NCBI GenBank assembly: GCA_020726505.1 | Contig: JAHLEZ010000008.1 | Span: 806,001-870,000, forward strand | DNA: 64,000 nucleotides | Reading direction: 5' to 3' | DNA from: Leptodontidium sp. MPI-SDFR-AT-0119 | Lineage: Eukaryota > Ascomycota > Leotiomycetes > Helotiales > Leptodontidiaceae | Shown: in pieces, positions 37,861 through 48,789 of the stretch | Position numbering within the stretch: position 1 is the first letter of the stretch | Layout: each line of letters opens with the position of its first letter | The notes under the pieces: model-generated | What the model was told of the DNA's origin: nothing | The model's database searches: none | What the model saw: the letters and a program-made list of their open reading frames with translations, nothing else | Translations under genes and position numbers: made by a program

Positions 37861-38760
37861 TTATTCTAGTGTGAGAGTAACTCTAGGAAGCTTATTAGCT
37901 ATTAAGGCCCAGAAAGTAACAAGACTAGCACTAATGCCAGCGGCCGTAATAACAGCTCCACTAGCTCTACCTATAGCTGCAGCAAGAGTAGTAACCGCAG
38001 GAGTAGCAGGAGAAGCCGGAGTTGCTCCCCGAGGAGTCTCCTTACTACCTTTTAACTCCGAGGAGGAATTAATATAAAAAGTAGCCGAGGCCGTACCTAA
38101 AGTACGACTAATAGAGCCAATTACTTCACTGGCAGCTCTACTAGTAATAACTTGACTCTTGAAGGCCGCTAAAACAAAAGCTCTTAGGCGCTCTAATTCC
38201 TAAAAAGGTTAGTAATTACACGTTAAAAAAGAATAACCTAAGGAATTTACCTTCTCGCTTACGTTATTTAAGAGCGTAGCCTAATAAACTAAAAAGGGGG
38301 CCTAAGTAGTAGCGGGAGTAACTTTATAAGAGTAGCCCGAGGCGTACGCAAAGTAGCGAGTACCTCGACTAATAATATTAAAGTACTCGCTAGTACTTTT
38401 AGTTTAAAGGGCGTTATTAATACAACCTAAGTAAATAACCGCACGTTTAGTTCCCTTAACACAAGGAGCACGAGCACGAGTAATAAAAGTAGTTATAGTA
38501 GCTCTCTTTAAAGTAAGAGCAGCCTTTAAAGCCTTCTTAGCCTCCTTTTTCTTTTTTACCTATTATAATTAGTAATACTTAAATTAACACATAGCTTTAA
38601 GATCGACGATTAACTTAATTTAATTTAAATAACTTATAACGGCGGATAAACAATTAGCCTTAACGGTAGTAGTAAATCGCCGTAAGACACTTATAGTACC
38701 GGTTAATCGATTTATTAATTAGTTAATTAGTTAATAGATCAAAAAGAGTCGATTTATATA
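37861..38760 (-). pseudogene. Antisense open frame in the 3' region of Copia-A
   Basis: Opposite strand to Copia-A pol, between RNase H and 3' LTR. One minus-strand frame from about 38,736 to TAA at 37,863-37,861 (near 290 codons) has ten internal stops, all TAA or TAG and none TGA, each one C-to-T change from CAA/CAG. The last 112 codons (38,199-37,864) are uninterrupted. The product would have a Lys-rich segment (KKKKEAKKALKAAL), then an Ala/Thr/Ser-rich C-terminal half (TPASPATPAVTTLAAAIG) with a hydrophobic stretch (SASLVTFWALIA). No start ATG survives upstream and no family is recognised. It could be an extra element gene expressed from the opposite strand. Confidence 0.5.
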
Positions 38761-38944
38761 GTATAAAGTAGTTGTAAGATCAAGAATTAAGTAGGGGCTG
38801 CGCCACTTTAAATAGGAGGGTTGTTTACTTAACTTAGTAATATAGGAATAATTGTGGCCTAAGTATTTAGTTTAGTGTTTACTCTCGCTTAACGTAACTA
38901 ACTATAATACTAGTGGCTTACTATTGTCACTTGGCTAGGGGGTG

Positions 38945-39129
38945 TATCGTACAGGCACGGGCTAATGCTCGGTTAGCTGCGCGCTACGCTAAATATAGTT
39001 TCTGCCACGTTATACCGCTTTTAAAAGAATAACGTGTTCCCTTGATTTCCTTATGTATTCTAGAGAACAATTAATCACTTCAATTCTCCCTACGTTAATC
39101 GCAAGGCTTTACTCTACTTCTGCACTACA
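38945..39129 (+). repeat. Copia-A 3' LTR
   Basis: Begins TATCGTACAGG (TG mutated to TA), preceded by GCTAGGGGGTG. 185 bp, pairs with 16,130-16,314. Confidence 0.9.
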
Positions 39130-39340
39130 ACTTATAAACACAGATCTTAATTGTATTATTAGTATTAATAGGGGAGATAAGATACTAAATAGATTATTTC
39201 TAAAGTATAAATTACTAAGTAAGCCGGGTGTAATAAAGATCGTGAAGAATAAGGAAGATTTTTATAAGGCTATGGGATTATTTAATTATTATGTTGGAGT
39301 TAATAGACGGGATAAAGATCTACTGTTCTTGATTATATAA
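39130..39340 (+). pseudogene. Unrecognised ORF remnant, 3' part (after Copia-A)
   Basis: Continuation of the frame interrupted at 16,129. It encodes DLNCIISINRGDKILNRLF and later KNKEDFYKAMGLFNYYVG, ending at a TAA near 39,340. No family recognised. Confidence 0.4.
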
Positions 39341-39549
39341 GAATAGATCGACCGAGTTTGTTTGATTTTGAAAGAGAGGTAGATGTTAAAATATAAAAGG
39401 CTACTTACTTATAATTACTTTAAGTATTAATAGTTTAGGATCTTTTTAATAATTTAAAGATTATAGGTGTGTTAAACCTAATTTAATATAAAAATAATAA
39501 TATTAATTAAAATAAGAGTATTATTAAAGAGAAATATTTATTTAATAAG

Positions 39550-39785
39550 CCGGCTTTAATAAGGGGACTTTAATAAGGCTACTTTAGTAAAGTAATTTTA
39601 GTAAGGCGACTTTGGCGAGGCCGCTTTATAAGAAATAAGACGACTTTGGCGGGGCCACTTTGGCGGTGCGATTTTAGTAAGGCGACTTTGGCGAGGCCGC
39701 TTTATAGGGAGTAAGACGACTTTAGTAGGGCCACTTTAATAAAGTGATTTTAGTAAGGCGACTTTAGTAACGGGGCTTTAGTTAT
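39550..39785. repeat. About 76-bp higher-order tandem repeat
   Basis: TTTTAGTAAGGCGACTTT recurs near 39,597, 39,672 and 39,748. Within each unit are about 19-bp subunits of the type GACTTTGGCGGGGCCACTTT. Some copies keep GGCG-rich versions, others are mutated. Confidence 0.85.
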
Positions 39786-39924
39786 TTTATTTTATTCAGG
39801 ACCTTTAAGTATTAGTATTAAGAATAAAGGTATATATTATATTATATTTAATAAATAAAAGTGGGTTTAATATAGTTATTATTCGTGACTTATAAGGGAA
39901 AAGGGGGCTAGGAGAAATAAATAC

Positions 39925-40025
39925 GCACGACTCAGACGGCGGCCGTCTGCCGATTAGAGTGATAGGCCGTCCGCTAATCTCGCCAAATAGCGGACGGCTA
40001 GCGCCGCTGGCGCAGGACGCGGAAT
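39925..40025. repeat. GC-rich hairpin island in AT-rich DNA
   Basis: A near-palindrome CAGACGGCGGCCGTCTG at about 39,931, then inverted arms GCCGTCCGCTA / TAGCGGACGGC separated by 11-12 bases (about 39,969-40,002). Strongly GC-rich against the surroundings. It precedes the piggyBac-2 remnant and may be part of a terminal structure. Confidence 0.65.
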
Positions 40026-40080
40026 AGCCTATAGGCCGCCGAGTTTTTTTTTGCTGATGTAATAATCTCTTTACGTCAAC

Positions 40081-40930
40081 TTAATTACTCGAATATCTCT
40101 GGAAAGAAGGCTTTGCAGTAACTGGCACTTGTAGAGTCAGTTTAGGCGTTATCTAGGATTTTGTACAGCTTAAGAAAACGCGGCAAAAAGGGCCTAATTT
40201 TATGCCTTAGGGTACTATAGTCACTTTCCCTATAGAGTCGGAAAACGTACTTTATGCCGGCTTCTAAGACGGGGCGTTTACTCTAGCTATGTCGACATTT
40301 TGGGATGGCAAAACTAAGGTTTTACGGGTACGAAAACGACTAAAAGAGACTGCCGGAAATGTAAAGGTCTCTCGGAAGCCCTTTGGAGATTCCCCTATTA
40401 AAAAACTCCTATTCTGGAGCTTTTTGACGAATACAACTACTATATAAGAGCTGTTGATTTAGGAGACTAGATTTAGGCGAATAATAGAAGCCTTAGACGT
40501 TTACGAAGAGGCCTAATTCAAGCTCTCTATTAATATATACTCTTAATGGTACTAGTTAATTACTACTTAATCTGTCGATATTTAGGTTACGAGCTTCATA
40601 ACGTCAAATTGAGGTCCTAAGACGACTTTCGCCTTTAGATTGTAGAGGCATTGATTGCCATAGGAAAGGATGTACTTAAATCACGAAAACGGAAGGTTTT
40701 AGACTTATTTAACCCCTCTTTTGCGTTCTTAATTCATTACTATAAGCTTATTAGAATGTCGACGAGAGTAGACTGTAAAGCTTGTAAAGGAGGGAGGTTT
40801 AGGGACCCCCTAAAGAAAAGAGTGGTTCTTGGCGAATTGACTAGTAATACTAGCCAATTAAGTAAGAGGGTTACTTCGCAATTTAGATGTAAGTAATGCG
40901 ACGCCTATCTTTGTAAAAAAAAAACAATTA
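40081..40930 (+). pseudogene. piggyBac-2: RIP-degraded piggyBac transposase, 3' part
   Basis: A plus-strand frame with TAA/TAG stops contains the second half of a piggyBac transposase: GFAVTGTCRV-like start, a YNYY..AVD..D segment near 40,430 (third catalytic Asp region), and an open C-terminal stretch at 40,651-40,896 with the zinc-binding pattern DCKACKGGRF...FRCK, then CDAYLC. The C-terminal domain parallels that of piggyBac-1, but the sequence is clearly a different family. The N-terminal half was not found. Confidence 0.7.
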
Positions 40931-41065
40931 CTTTGTATTGTATTATAATAATTAGCTATAGAATATACTGAATTTAGATGACAACCTAAAATTTTAGTGT
41001 TCTTCGCTTAATTTAGGGTATCGCTACAGGGGCCTTTAGTGGGTCAAAGCTCTGGCAGCTGAGGG

Positions 41066-41230
41066 GATAAAGAACCCTCTTAATAGGGCCTAACGTAGTC
41101 GAGTGCTATTCACGTTAATATGTCGTAGGCTGCCACTTAGTCTTCCCTATTAGGGTTAGCGCCGTCGCATAGCCAGCGATGCTACGAGCCCGTGTCGGTT
41201 AGAATACGAGGCGCATCGTAGGTCGTAACA
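41066..41230 (-). repeat. Gypsy-F family LTR fragment
   Basis: Matches about 165 bp of the 302-bp Gypsy-F LTR in the same orientation as 11,432-11,733, ending GGTCGTAACA. About 130 bp are missing on the left, next to the piggyBac-2 remnant. Surprisingly little mutated (most CpA/TpG kept). Confidence 0.8.
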
Positions 41231-44200
41231 CTTACCGCCTGAATTTATTAGACGGAAAGGAGGCGGGCTAAGACGAGTAAGTCTAAGAAAAAGCCTAAGG
41301 AATAATAATGACTATATAAGACTACGAAGAAACTATTTACTTTAACCTTATTAATATTAAAAGACATAATATAGTATTAAGAACTTAGTAACTAAGGAGC
41401 TATAACCTTAGTATAAATTAAGTAATTAAAGAGGTCAGGTTCGACGACTATTAATAGCGACACGATTAACTAATTAATACAAGAGAGGCTAGCGCCGCCT
41501 TTTTAATAATAACGCTAATAGACTTTAGTTAAATAAGTCGGACTCTTAGCTAAAAGGAGTTTATAAGTTACTTTAGTTAAATAAATAATATACGGGATTA
41601 GTTGCCCGTATAATATAAGAAGTTCACTAAAATGTTCGAAGATCCGCAGGACATAAGGGCCTTACTTAAACACTAGCCTTAAGATTACGAAATTAACTTT
41701 AAAGATAAGTTTACACTTATCGCAGAGAAACTTCGCTATTTAACTACGTAACTATAAAGACGCTTAAGGAATACCGGGAGCTAAGTATAAAGAAAGAATA
41801 AATATAAAAGTCTAAATCGTTATATACTATTAACATATTGGTAGCTAAAAAGCTAGGAGACTCGAAGGGGAGACCTTGTGGCAACTACTATATAATTAAT
41901 AACGGAATTATACAAGATGTTTACCTTTTACTTAACGTATAATACTTACAGGACAAGTTAGTTAAAGCAAAGGTTTATACTAAATTAGACTAGCGTAATG
42001 TGTTTAATTTAATTTAAATTAAGGAAGGACACAAATAAAAGACTGCCTTTGTGTTACTTTTAAGCTTATAGGAATACACAGTAATACTATTTAGGCTTAT
42101 AAATATACTTATTATATATTAGAGGTAAAATAATAAGATCTTGTGAGATTTTATTAGTAAGTTCGTTATATATTACTTAGACGATATATTAGTTTACTTA
42201 AAAGCTATTAAGTAACACTAAGGACACGTTACCGCAGTTATAAAAGCCTTACTTAAAGTAGATTCTAGACTAAATCTGTCGAAATATAAATTCTTAATTA
42301 AGGAAGTTACTTTCTTAAGCTATATTATACGCCTAGGATAAATAAGTATTAACCTAAAGAAAATTAAAGCCGTGAAAAAATAAGAGTTACTAAAGAATAT
42401 TAGGGATATATAATCTTAATTAACTTTTGTCGACAATTTATTTAAAGTTATTTTAAGATTATAAAGCCTCTTATTAACTTAATTAAGAAGGGTATCCCTT
42501 TTACTTAAAACGAACGTTATAAGGAGGCGTTTTAGTAATTAAAAACGGAATTTATAAAAGAATTAATACTTTATAGTTTTAATAAAGAGAAAAAAAGTAT
42601 TGTCGAAACCGACGCCTCCGACACTTATACTGGCGCAGTACACTTGTAAAGGGACAACTAAGGACGGTTACATCTAGTGGCTTACTACTTAAAAAAGATA
42701 TCCTTGGCTAAGTAAAATTATAATATTTATAAAAAAGAGCTTATAATAATTATTGAAGTGTTTAAGTACTAGAAAATCTACTTATAAGGAGTTAAGTTCC
42801 TTGTTATTATTTACACCGACTATATAAATATCTAAACCTTTATATAATTATTAAGGTCCTTAATAATTAAAGGTTAGTTAAATAATTAAAAGAACTTGTC
42901 TCTTTTGACTTAGTTATTAAGTACGTCTAAGGAAAGGATAATATAAGAGTAAACGTATTAAGTAAATTGCCTAAATACGAGAATAATAAGGTTTATAACA
43001 AGACCGCCTTATTAAAATAACTAAATTATAAGGACATAATACATAATATTAGAGAAGTCGCTACAATCAAGTAAGACCTTAATAGCCTTTAATATAATAT
43101 ACTTAAAGAGGCCTAGAAGAAAGATAGATTATTACTGGACTAGACTAAGGAACTAATTAGTAGAAATGTTATAAAAAATGGAATTATACGAGTTAACGGG
43201 AAAATCTAGCTATTACTTAGCCTAGTAAAGGCCTACGTTAAAAAATAATATAGACTTCCCGCGTATAAATATTAGGGGTTATAAAAGACGTACCTTAAGA
43301 TCTTAAGGAACTATTAAGCCGAAGGACTTCGCGTTATAGTTAAAGAAGTAGTCGCTAACTATAATACTTATATTAAGAATAAGCCTTCCCGGCACGTACT
43401 TTATAAGTAAATAATTATAGTACTAATATTATTAAAATCCTAGAGATTTATATTATAAGACTTTATAAGGCCGTTGCCGTTATTAAAGGACTAAGTCACG
43501 GGGGTTAATTATAATATAATACTTGTTATTATAAAAAGACTTATTAAATATATAATTTTAGTATTAATTAAATCTACCTTTACAGCCGAAAACTTAGCGT
43601 AAGTATACTTTAAGGGGGTAGTCTTTAAGTATAAAGTACCTAAAGAAATCGTATTAAACTAAAATAAGCTATTTACGTTAAAGTTCTAAAAAGCCTTAAT
43701 AGCCTTCTTAGGAATTAACTAGAAGCTTTTAATAGTATTTTATTCTCAGACTAATAAAAGAAATAAACGAATGAACTAAGTAGTCGAAGCGTACTTACGC
43801 TACTACGTTAATTATTAGTAAGACAACTAAGTAAGACTATTACTACTAGTAGAGTTTACTTATAATAACTCGACTATAAAAATAATAAAAGTCACACCTT
43901 TTTTCGTGAATTATAAGTACAAACCTATCGCTTATAAAGAACTTAATGACATTATTAAGGATAATAATATAATTTATATTTAAGTCTAGAAGATTTAAGA
44001 CTTTTATAAGGAATTAACTAAACAGCTCTAATTCGTAATAGAAAAGAATATATATTATTATAATAAAACACGTAGTTAAGAGTTAACGTTATAAGAGGGG
44101 GATAAGGTTTATCTTTTATAAAAAAAAAACATTAATATTAAGTGATTAAGTAATAAGTTAAATTATAAGAAACTAAGACTATTTAAGATTAAATAAGTTA

Positions 44201-44978
44201 AGGGATTATTAAATTACAAACTCTAATTACTAATTATAATAAAAAAGATATTCCTAGTATTTTATATATTTTTATTAAAAAAAAGTATTACTTAAAGCCT
44301 TAGTAGCTCTAAAAACGATTACTAAATTAATAAATTTACTCGAGGAGTATAAAGTAAAGGAACTATTAGACTATTAATATAAACGGGGCTTTATTAAATA
44401 CTTAGTAAAATAAAAAAAAACTACTTATTATTAAAAAATATATAAGAACTTAAATTAAACCTTTATTACTCGAAGCTACTTATTAGTTTTTATTAATAAA
44501 ACTTAAATTTACTTAAACGAGATCGTAGGGGTTAAAGGGAGGGACAAGGGGCTAAAAGGACAAAGGGTTACTAGGGTTACTAAGACGCTCGGCGCTCGCT
44601 AACTTAGAGTCTCTTAAGGATCTCTCTAAAACTAAGGAAGTAAGGAGCGCCTTAAAGGCAGGGAGTTAATCGAGAGGGAACTCCTTTATTAGCTTAAGAG
44701 GAGGGGTAAGGGCGCGTTATTAAGGTACTGTCTGGCTATAAATAAAGTAATAAACAGGCTTATTTATAAAGAGCTTATAATACCTTAAGCTATTATAATC
44801 ACGTTTCGCCCGAACGTACTTTAAATATCGTTTTAATTAAAATAAGTTAAGAAAGCACGTATAGAATAAGCTATAATAAAACGAGCACGTTTTAGCTAGC
44901 TTTACTTGACCTTTAATATATAAAGCTAAGGAAATACGTTATTTCTTCTTTCTTTATATAACCCTAGTAAAAGGTTAT
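41231..44978 (+). pseudogene. Gypsy-E left copy: degraded pol
   Basis: Plus-strand reading with many TAA/TAG. RT runs from about 41,640, with active site YLDD intact at 42,174-42,185. RNase H has ETDASDTYTGAV at 42,606. Integrase lies at about 43,060-43,950, and a chromodomain-like end near 44,330-44,500. This is the order of Ty3/Gypsy chromoviruses. A second copy lies inverted at 52,507-54,640. Confidence 0.85.
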
Positions 44979-45489
44979 TGTGGCGTTAAAGGAGGTATAA
45001 TAAATAAAAAAGATAACTATTAGTTGTCGTTAATATTTCCTTTAGTATACTTAAGCGTAAAGACACACTAACGACAGAAAGAAAATAGTATTAAAATCTT
45101 GATTACGTGTGTCTTAGCCTTAAGGCTCGGCAGCCTTATTATATAAAGAAGCTAAGATAAAAACGAAATTATAAGACTAAAGGTCACGTGAGAAATCCGT
45201 AGATTTTAGGAGCCCTTAAGAACTAAGGGGATCTTAGGATTTAAGGGTTTAAAATATAAGGGGATTTAAGGGATTTAACCTTTAGTCGGATTTTTATATA
45301 AATAAAATAATTTCTTAAATAATAAAGATTCGTACTTAAATCATTATAATAAGTTTACTTTTAAGTTTATTACTACTTATAACGTCTTAATTCTTATTAA
45401 GAACCGAACTCGTGTAACTTCACTTTATAGTTAATACTAACTAACGGAGCTTGTACGACGCGTAGTAGTCAGAACCTAGTAACGTTACA
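44979..45489 (+). repeat. Gypsy-E left copy, 3' LTR
   Basis: 511 bp from TGTGGCGTTAAAGG to AACGTTACA. Reverse complement of 51,872-52,506 once the 127-bp insertion there is discounted. It marks the end of the AT-rich block. Confidence 0.8.
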
Positions 45490-45719
45490 GTAACGACGCG
45501 AATATAATTTTTTTCAGTCGGAGGCATTTATAATATTCGAGAGTAGCTATAAAATCAAACTTAAAAGAAAATGTAAGATTTATCAAGGTGTGCACTGATC
45601 TTACGATGTTTGAAGTCAAAATATCTATCATTTTTTCCGGCACGTATGGTTTTCCGGCACCCAGCTATGGACGTTACTCGTCCTCTGGCTCAATCAATTA
45701 AAGGCAACGACGGACGATA
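45490..45719. other. Short intergenic stretch, return to normal composition
   Basis: Composition changes to non-RIP DNA near 45,560. Nothing recognised. Confidence 0.5.
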
Positions 45720-46100
45720 TTAGGTCTCTCGGCACTCCTGACATTTTCCATCACACTGAATTTTGCCTCCACACAATGTGCAGAGTCTGCTATCCCGTAA
45801 GCCCATCTCCTTTCCGACGTATCCCTTACTCTTAGCTCTCTCTTCCCGATCAAGTTTCAATTGAGCCACTACAGTCTTAATATCTAGAAGCTCGGTCTGG
45901 CCCTCGTCTCCACCCAGTCTGATCAACGCATCATTTTCACCACAATCCATCCCGGTCCGTTTTATGTGCTTCCGCAACAACGGCTGTTCATTCAGCGTGT
46001 TTGTGGACCTTCGTTTCCGTGGCAGACTATACGGATCCTTCAGTTCTGCCGGGTGCTGTTCCTTGTCTTGCCGGAATCCTGCCCAGGGTTCGCAGTCTCG
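45720..46100 (-). other. Alternate-frame open tail downstream of the aquaporin
   Basis: A 149-codon minus-strand frame (46,169-45,720) overlaps the last aquaporin exon and stays open for about 110 codons beyond the aquaporin stop. It is hydrophilic and ends in a Cys-rich segment (CTLCGGKIQCDGKCQEC). If a frameshift or unrecognised intron lies near 46,090, this would be a C-terminal extension of the aquaporin. Otherwise it may be 3' UTR or a broken neighbouring gene. Confidence 0.3.
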
Positions 46101-46979
46101 TATCCAAGCGACTTGAAGATGTAATAGAATATTGAAGTGACGAGGGACCCCAGAAATGGCCCAACCCAATAGATCCAGTGGTATGATGGGAAACTGGCAT
46201 TAATAACATCAGGACCGAAGGCGCGAGCCGGATTAACACCGGCGCCAGTAAAATAAACTCCTGACAAATAATTAGAAGTCTCGCTCTTACCCGTCACTCG
46301 GGAACCTACCTGTTATCTGGGTTATGAATAGGCTCAAACCAATCCCAATAGGTGCCGCAAATGTAGCTTTATGCTTTTCAACGGCTAGCATGAAGATGAC
46401 GAATACAAGCTGGATTGTAAGAAACATCTCGATGAAAAGACCTTGAACAACAGAAGTGCCTCCACCTAGCCTAACCTCGACTACAAGGGGTCCAGGGAAG
46501 AGGGCTGAGACAACTCCCGCTGCAGCAATTCCTCCTAATATCTGGCATGGAAAGACTAGGAGGCCTCTGATGACTGGAACGGCTTTTATTAAGCATAAGC
46601 CGAGGGTAACCTAAAGTGTTAGTTTAGATATTCTATAGGATAATCTAAGGCTCACCGCAGGATTAAGATTGCCCCCACTAATACGATAAACAGCCCATAC
46701 ATTGACGGCTAGAGAGGAACCAAAAGCCATACTTATGTAGAGAAGGTTTGTGGTATTTGGAGCCTTTGCTACTGCTTCTGCAGGAGACGAGGCTTGTGTC
46801 GCCATGACAGCAATTTGTGCTCCAGAAAAGCCGAAGAATAGAAATAGAAACGTTCCACAAAACTCGCCCATCATCGCAATAATGTGATTCCGCAAGGTAT
46901 TGCGAACTCCTTCGCCCCATTTCCTATGAGATAATCCCAGGGAAGGCAAAGTGTGCTCGGGGGATTGAACATCATCCAT
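46040..46979 (-). CDS. Aquaporin/aquaglyceroporin (MIP family), 3 exons
   Basis: Membrane channel for water or small solutes. Exon 1 is 46979-46656 (start MDDVQSPEH), intron 1 is 46655-46611 (GTGAGC...TTTAG, 45 bp), exon 2 is 46610-46310, intron 2 is 46309-46261 (GTAGGT...TGTCAG, 49 bp), and exon 3 is 46260-46040, giving 281 aa. Both pore signatures are present: SGGNLNPAV, completed by splicing to NPAVTLGL, and GAGVNPARAFGP. Six hydrophobic segments fit the MIP fold, and the C-terminal YETANPGQD is common in fungal members. The start could be upstream (the frame is open to 47,150), but that stretch looks like 5' UTR. The gene sits between two AT-rich blocks and appears intact. Confidence 0.87.
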
Positions 46980-47284
46980 ACTAAACGATAGGCTAGACGA
47001 TGAGAATGATCCAGGAGTCAAAAAGAAAAAGGGGTGGGGAACCCTTAGATTGTGGCGACAGATAGGGGATGATTGAACGGAAGACCAAATGCAATAAAGT
47101 AGTTTCTTGAAAGGAAAACAAGAATTTGAAGGTAGTCGATAGATGAGCAATCGTAAAGAGAGGGAAGGAGGGAATACTCTACTAGCGGACCCAGACCGCT
47201 ATGGTGCAACATTAATATCCAAGTGGACTGATAGTGAAGGGTGGTGTCTGCAGACGCATAAATTGGGTGGTGGCTGAACTATTA
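46980..47284 (-). promoter_or_regulatory. Aquaporin upstream region
   Basis: About 300 bp between the start codon and the minisatellite. No clear TATA element. Presumed promoter and 5' UTR by position only. Confidence 0.4.
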
Positions 47285-47505
47285 CTAATATACATGTGAA
47301 TAGCTTTCTAACATGTGAATATTTTTCTGACATGTGAATAGTTTTCTAATATGTAAATAATTTTCTAACATGTGAACAGTTTCTAATATGTAAATATTTT
47401 CTAACATGTGAATAGTTTTTTAACATGTGAATAGTTTTCTAACATGTGAATACTTTTCTAATATGTGAATGTTTTTTAATATGTGAGTATTTTTCTAACA
47501 TATAC
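47285..47505. repeat. ACATGTGAATA minisatellite upstream of the aquaporin
   Basis: About 11 copies of a 19-21 bp unit, consensus ACATGTGAATAGTTTTCTA. Each copy carries the palindrome ACATGT or a transition variant (ATATGT). Copies diverge mostly by C/T changes. Confidence 0.92.
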
Positions 47506-48789
47506 AAGTAAGGATTAGAAAAAGTTAGAATATAATAATAAAGGGTCCAAAACCTGAATAATATTAATTTACATTGAGATTTTCATAATGTACAAGTGAC
47601 TACCAACTTTTTTACTTGCTGGAAGACCAATCTGTGCATGCGTAAAAGGCTTCGAGAATCCATTTGATGCCGGTTGATTTTCAGTACTAATCTAAATCAT
47701 GTGGCACTGCTTTTGCCTCCTTTTGGTGGAGGGATTAGCGAGGTCCCTAATCAAAATCTGCGTACGGCTGAGCGTTGCTGACGTGCCTACGACAAATATC
47801 ACATCAAGGAATGTATTTGCGTCTTTCTTTCTAATTTTTTTTTCTTGACCTCTTTATTTTTGATTAGGGGTTCTCACTTTAGAGAATGACATTGAGGCAA
47901 CAAACCCTTTCCCTAAGGTGGTCAGAATGACAATTGGTATGTTTATGTTGTATAAAGCGTTGCTGGAAGCGGATCTTGCCCTCACGCTAAATTCTTATAT
48001 ACTTGTGGATTTAATTCACTTATCTGTTCATAAATTGTACATTTTGTCTGTTCAAGACTGACATGTAGCTGTATGGTTATCGGGTACATGGCCTGGTTTC
48101 AGGTAAGGAAACTAAGCTTATTAATATGTCAATCGTTTTGTGGTGGAATTGCAGAGACCTGTGGAAGGCGGACAGAGTTGGCATGAAGTATAAACTCAAG
48201 CGCCCATTGGTGTATGAAGTGTTTCCCAAGCAAGCACTTGATAGCTGCAAGCTTTCTAATGGATCAGGAGGGGATTGCCTGTACTTATAAAATCCCAAAG
48301 CTAGATATACCATGCTTGTACTTATGCATTATTGGAATCTTCTCACAAATGTCAAAGTGTTGTCACTAAAAGCACGTGATGCGCCAATGGACTGATCGAA
48401 GGGATAGCTCTGTGTAGGAGTCTAGTGCGTTCTATTTCTTTTACCTTCTATAGTGCGTGCGTGCTAAATCTTTTATTTTTACGACAAATGTCTAATTATA
48501 CGAATAATAATTCTATGGTCTCCCAAACTGCGTGGTATGTTGATCTTCCGCTGAATCATCGAAAATGGTTCTTGTTTTTCCAGTCCGGGACCCAGGACGG
48601 CATGTATGGATTTGGTGAAGTGCATTGTTCCAACATCTTGAGTTTGGAAGCTAGATAGATGATAAAGTACCAGTCAATCCATTCCAATATCAAGCCATCC
48701 TTAGGCTGAAAAGGGTTGCGTACTCCTAGTAATCACTACTTTCACAAAAGACCTATACACTTCCACTAACCCCATTTTATAATCAGGCT
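47506..48789. other. Intergenic, nothing firm
   Basis: Normal to slightly AT-rich DNA. Short ORFs at 48,077-48,313 (minus) and 48,425-48,658 (plus) lack recognisable features. Confidence 0.45.

Larger units (their letters stand above)
16125..39134 (+). mobile_element. Copia-A LTR retrotransposon with nested insertions
   Basis: 185-bp LTRs at 16,130-16,314 and 38,945-39,129, with 5-bp TSD ACTTA at 16,125-16,129 and 39,130-39,134. After the 5' LTR comes a primer-binding-like GTTATAAGCCCCGT; before the 3' LTR a polypurine GCTAGGGGGTG. Order on the plus strand: gag, protease, integrase, RT, RNase H. Without the Copia-B insertion the element is about 7.6 kb. It carries an antisense open frame near its 3' end. 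Heavily RIPed, no intact ORF. Confidence 0.9.

Noticed and set aside
37871..38077. 68-aa plus-strand Ala/Val-rich ORF
   Set aside because: Shorter than, and antisense to, the minus-strand frame described for Copia-A, which extends far beyond it.
41066..41230. 5' LTR of Gypsy-E
   Set aside because: It matches the Gypsy-F LTR, in reverse orientation, and not the Gypsy-E LTR at 44,979-45,489.
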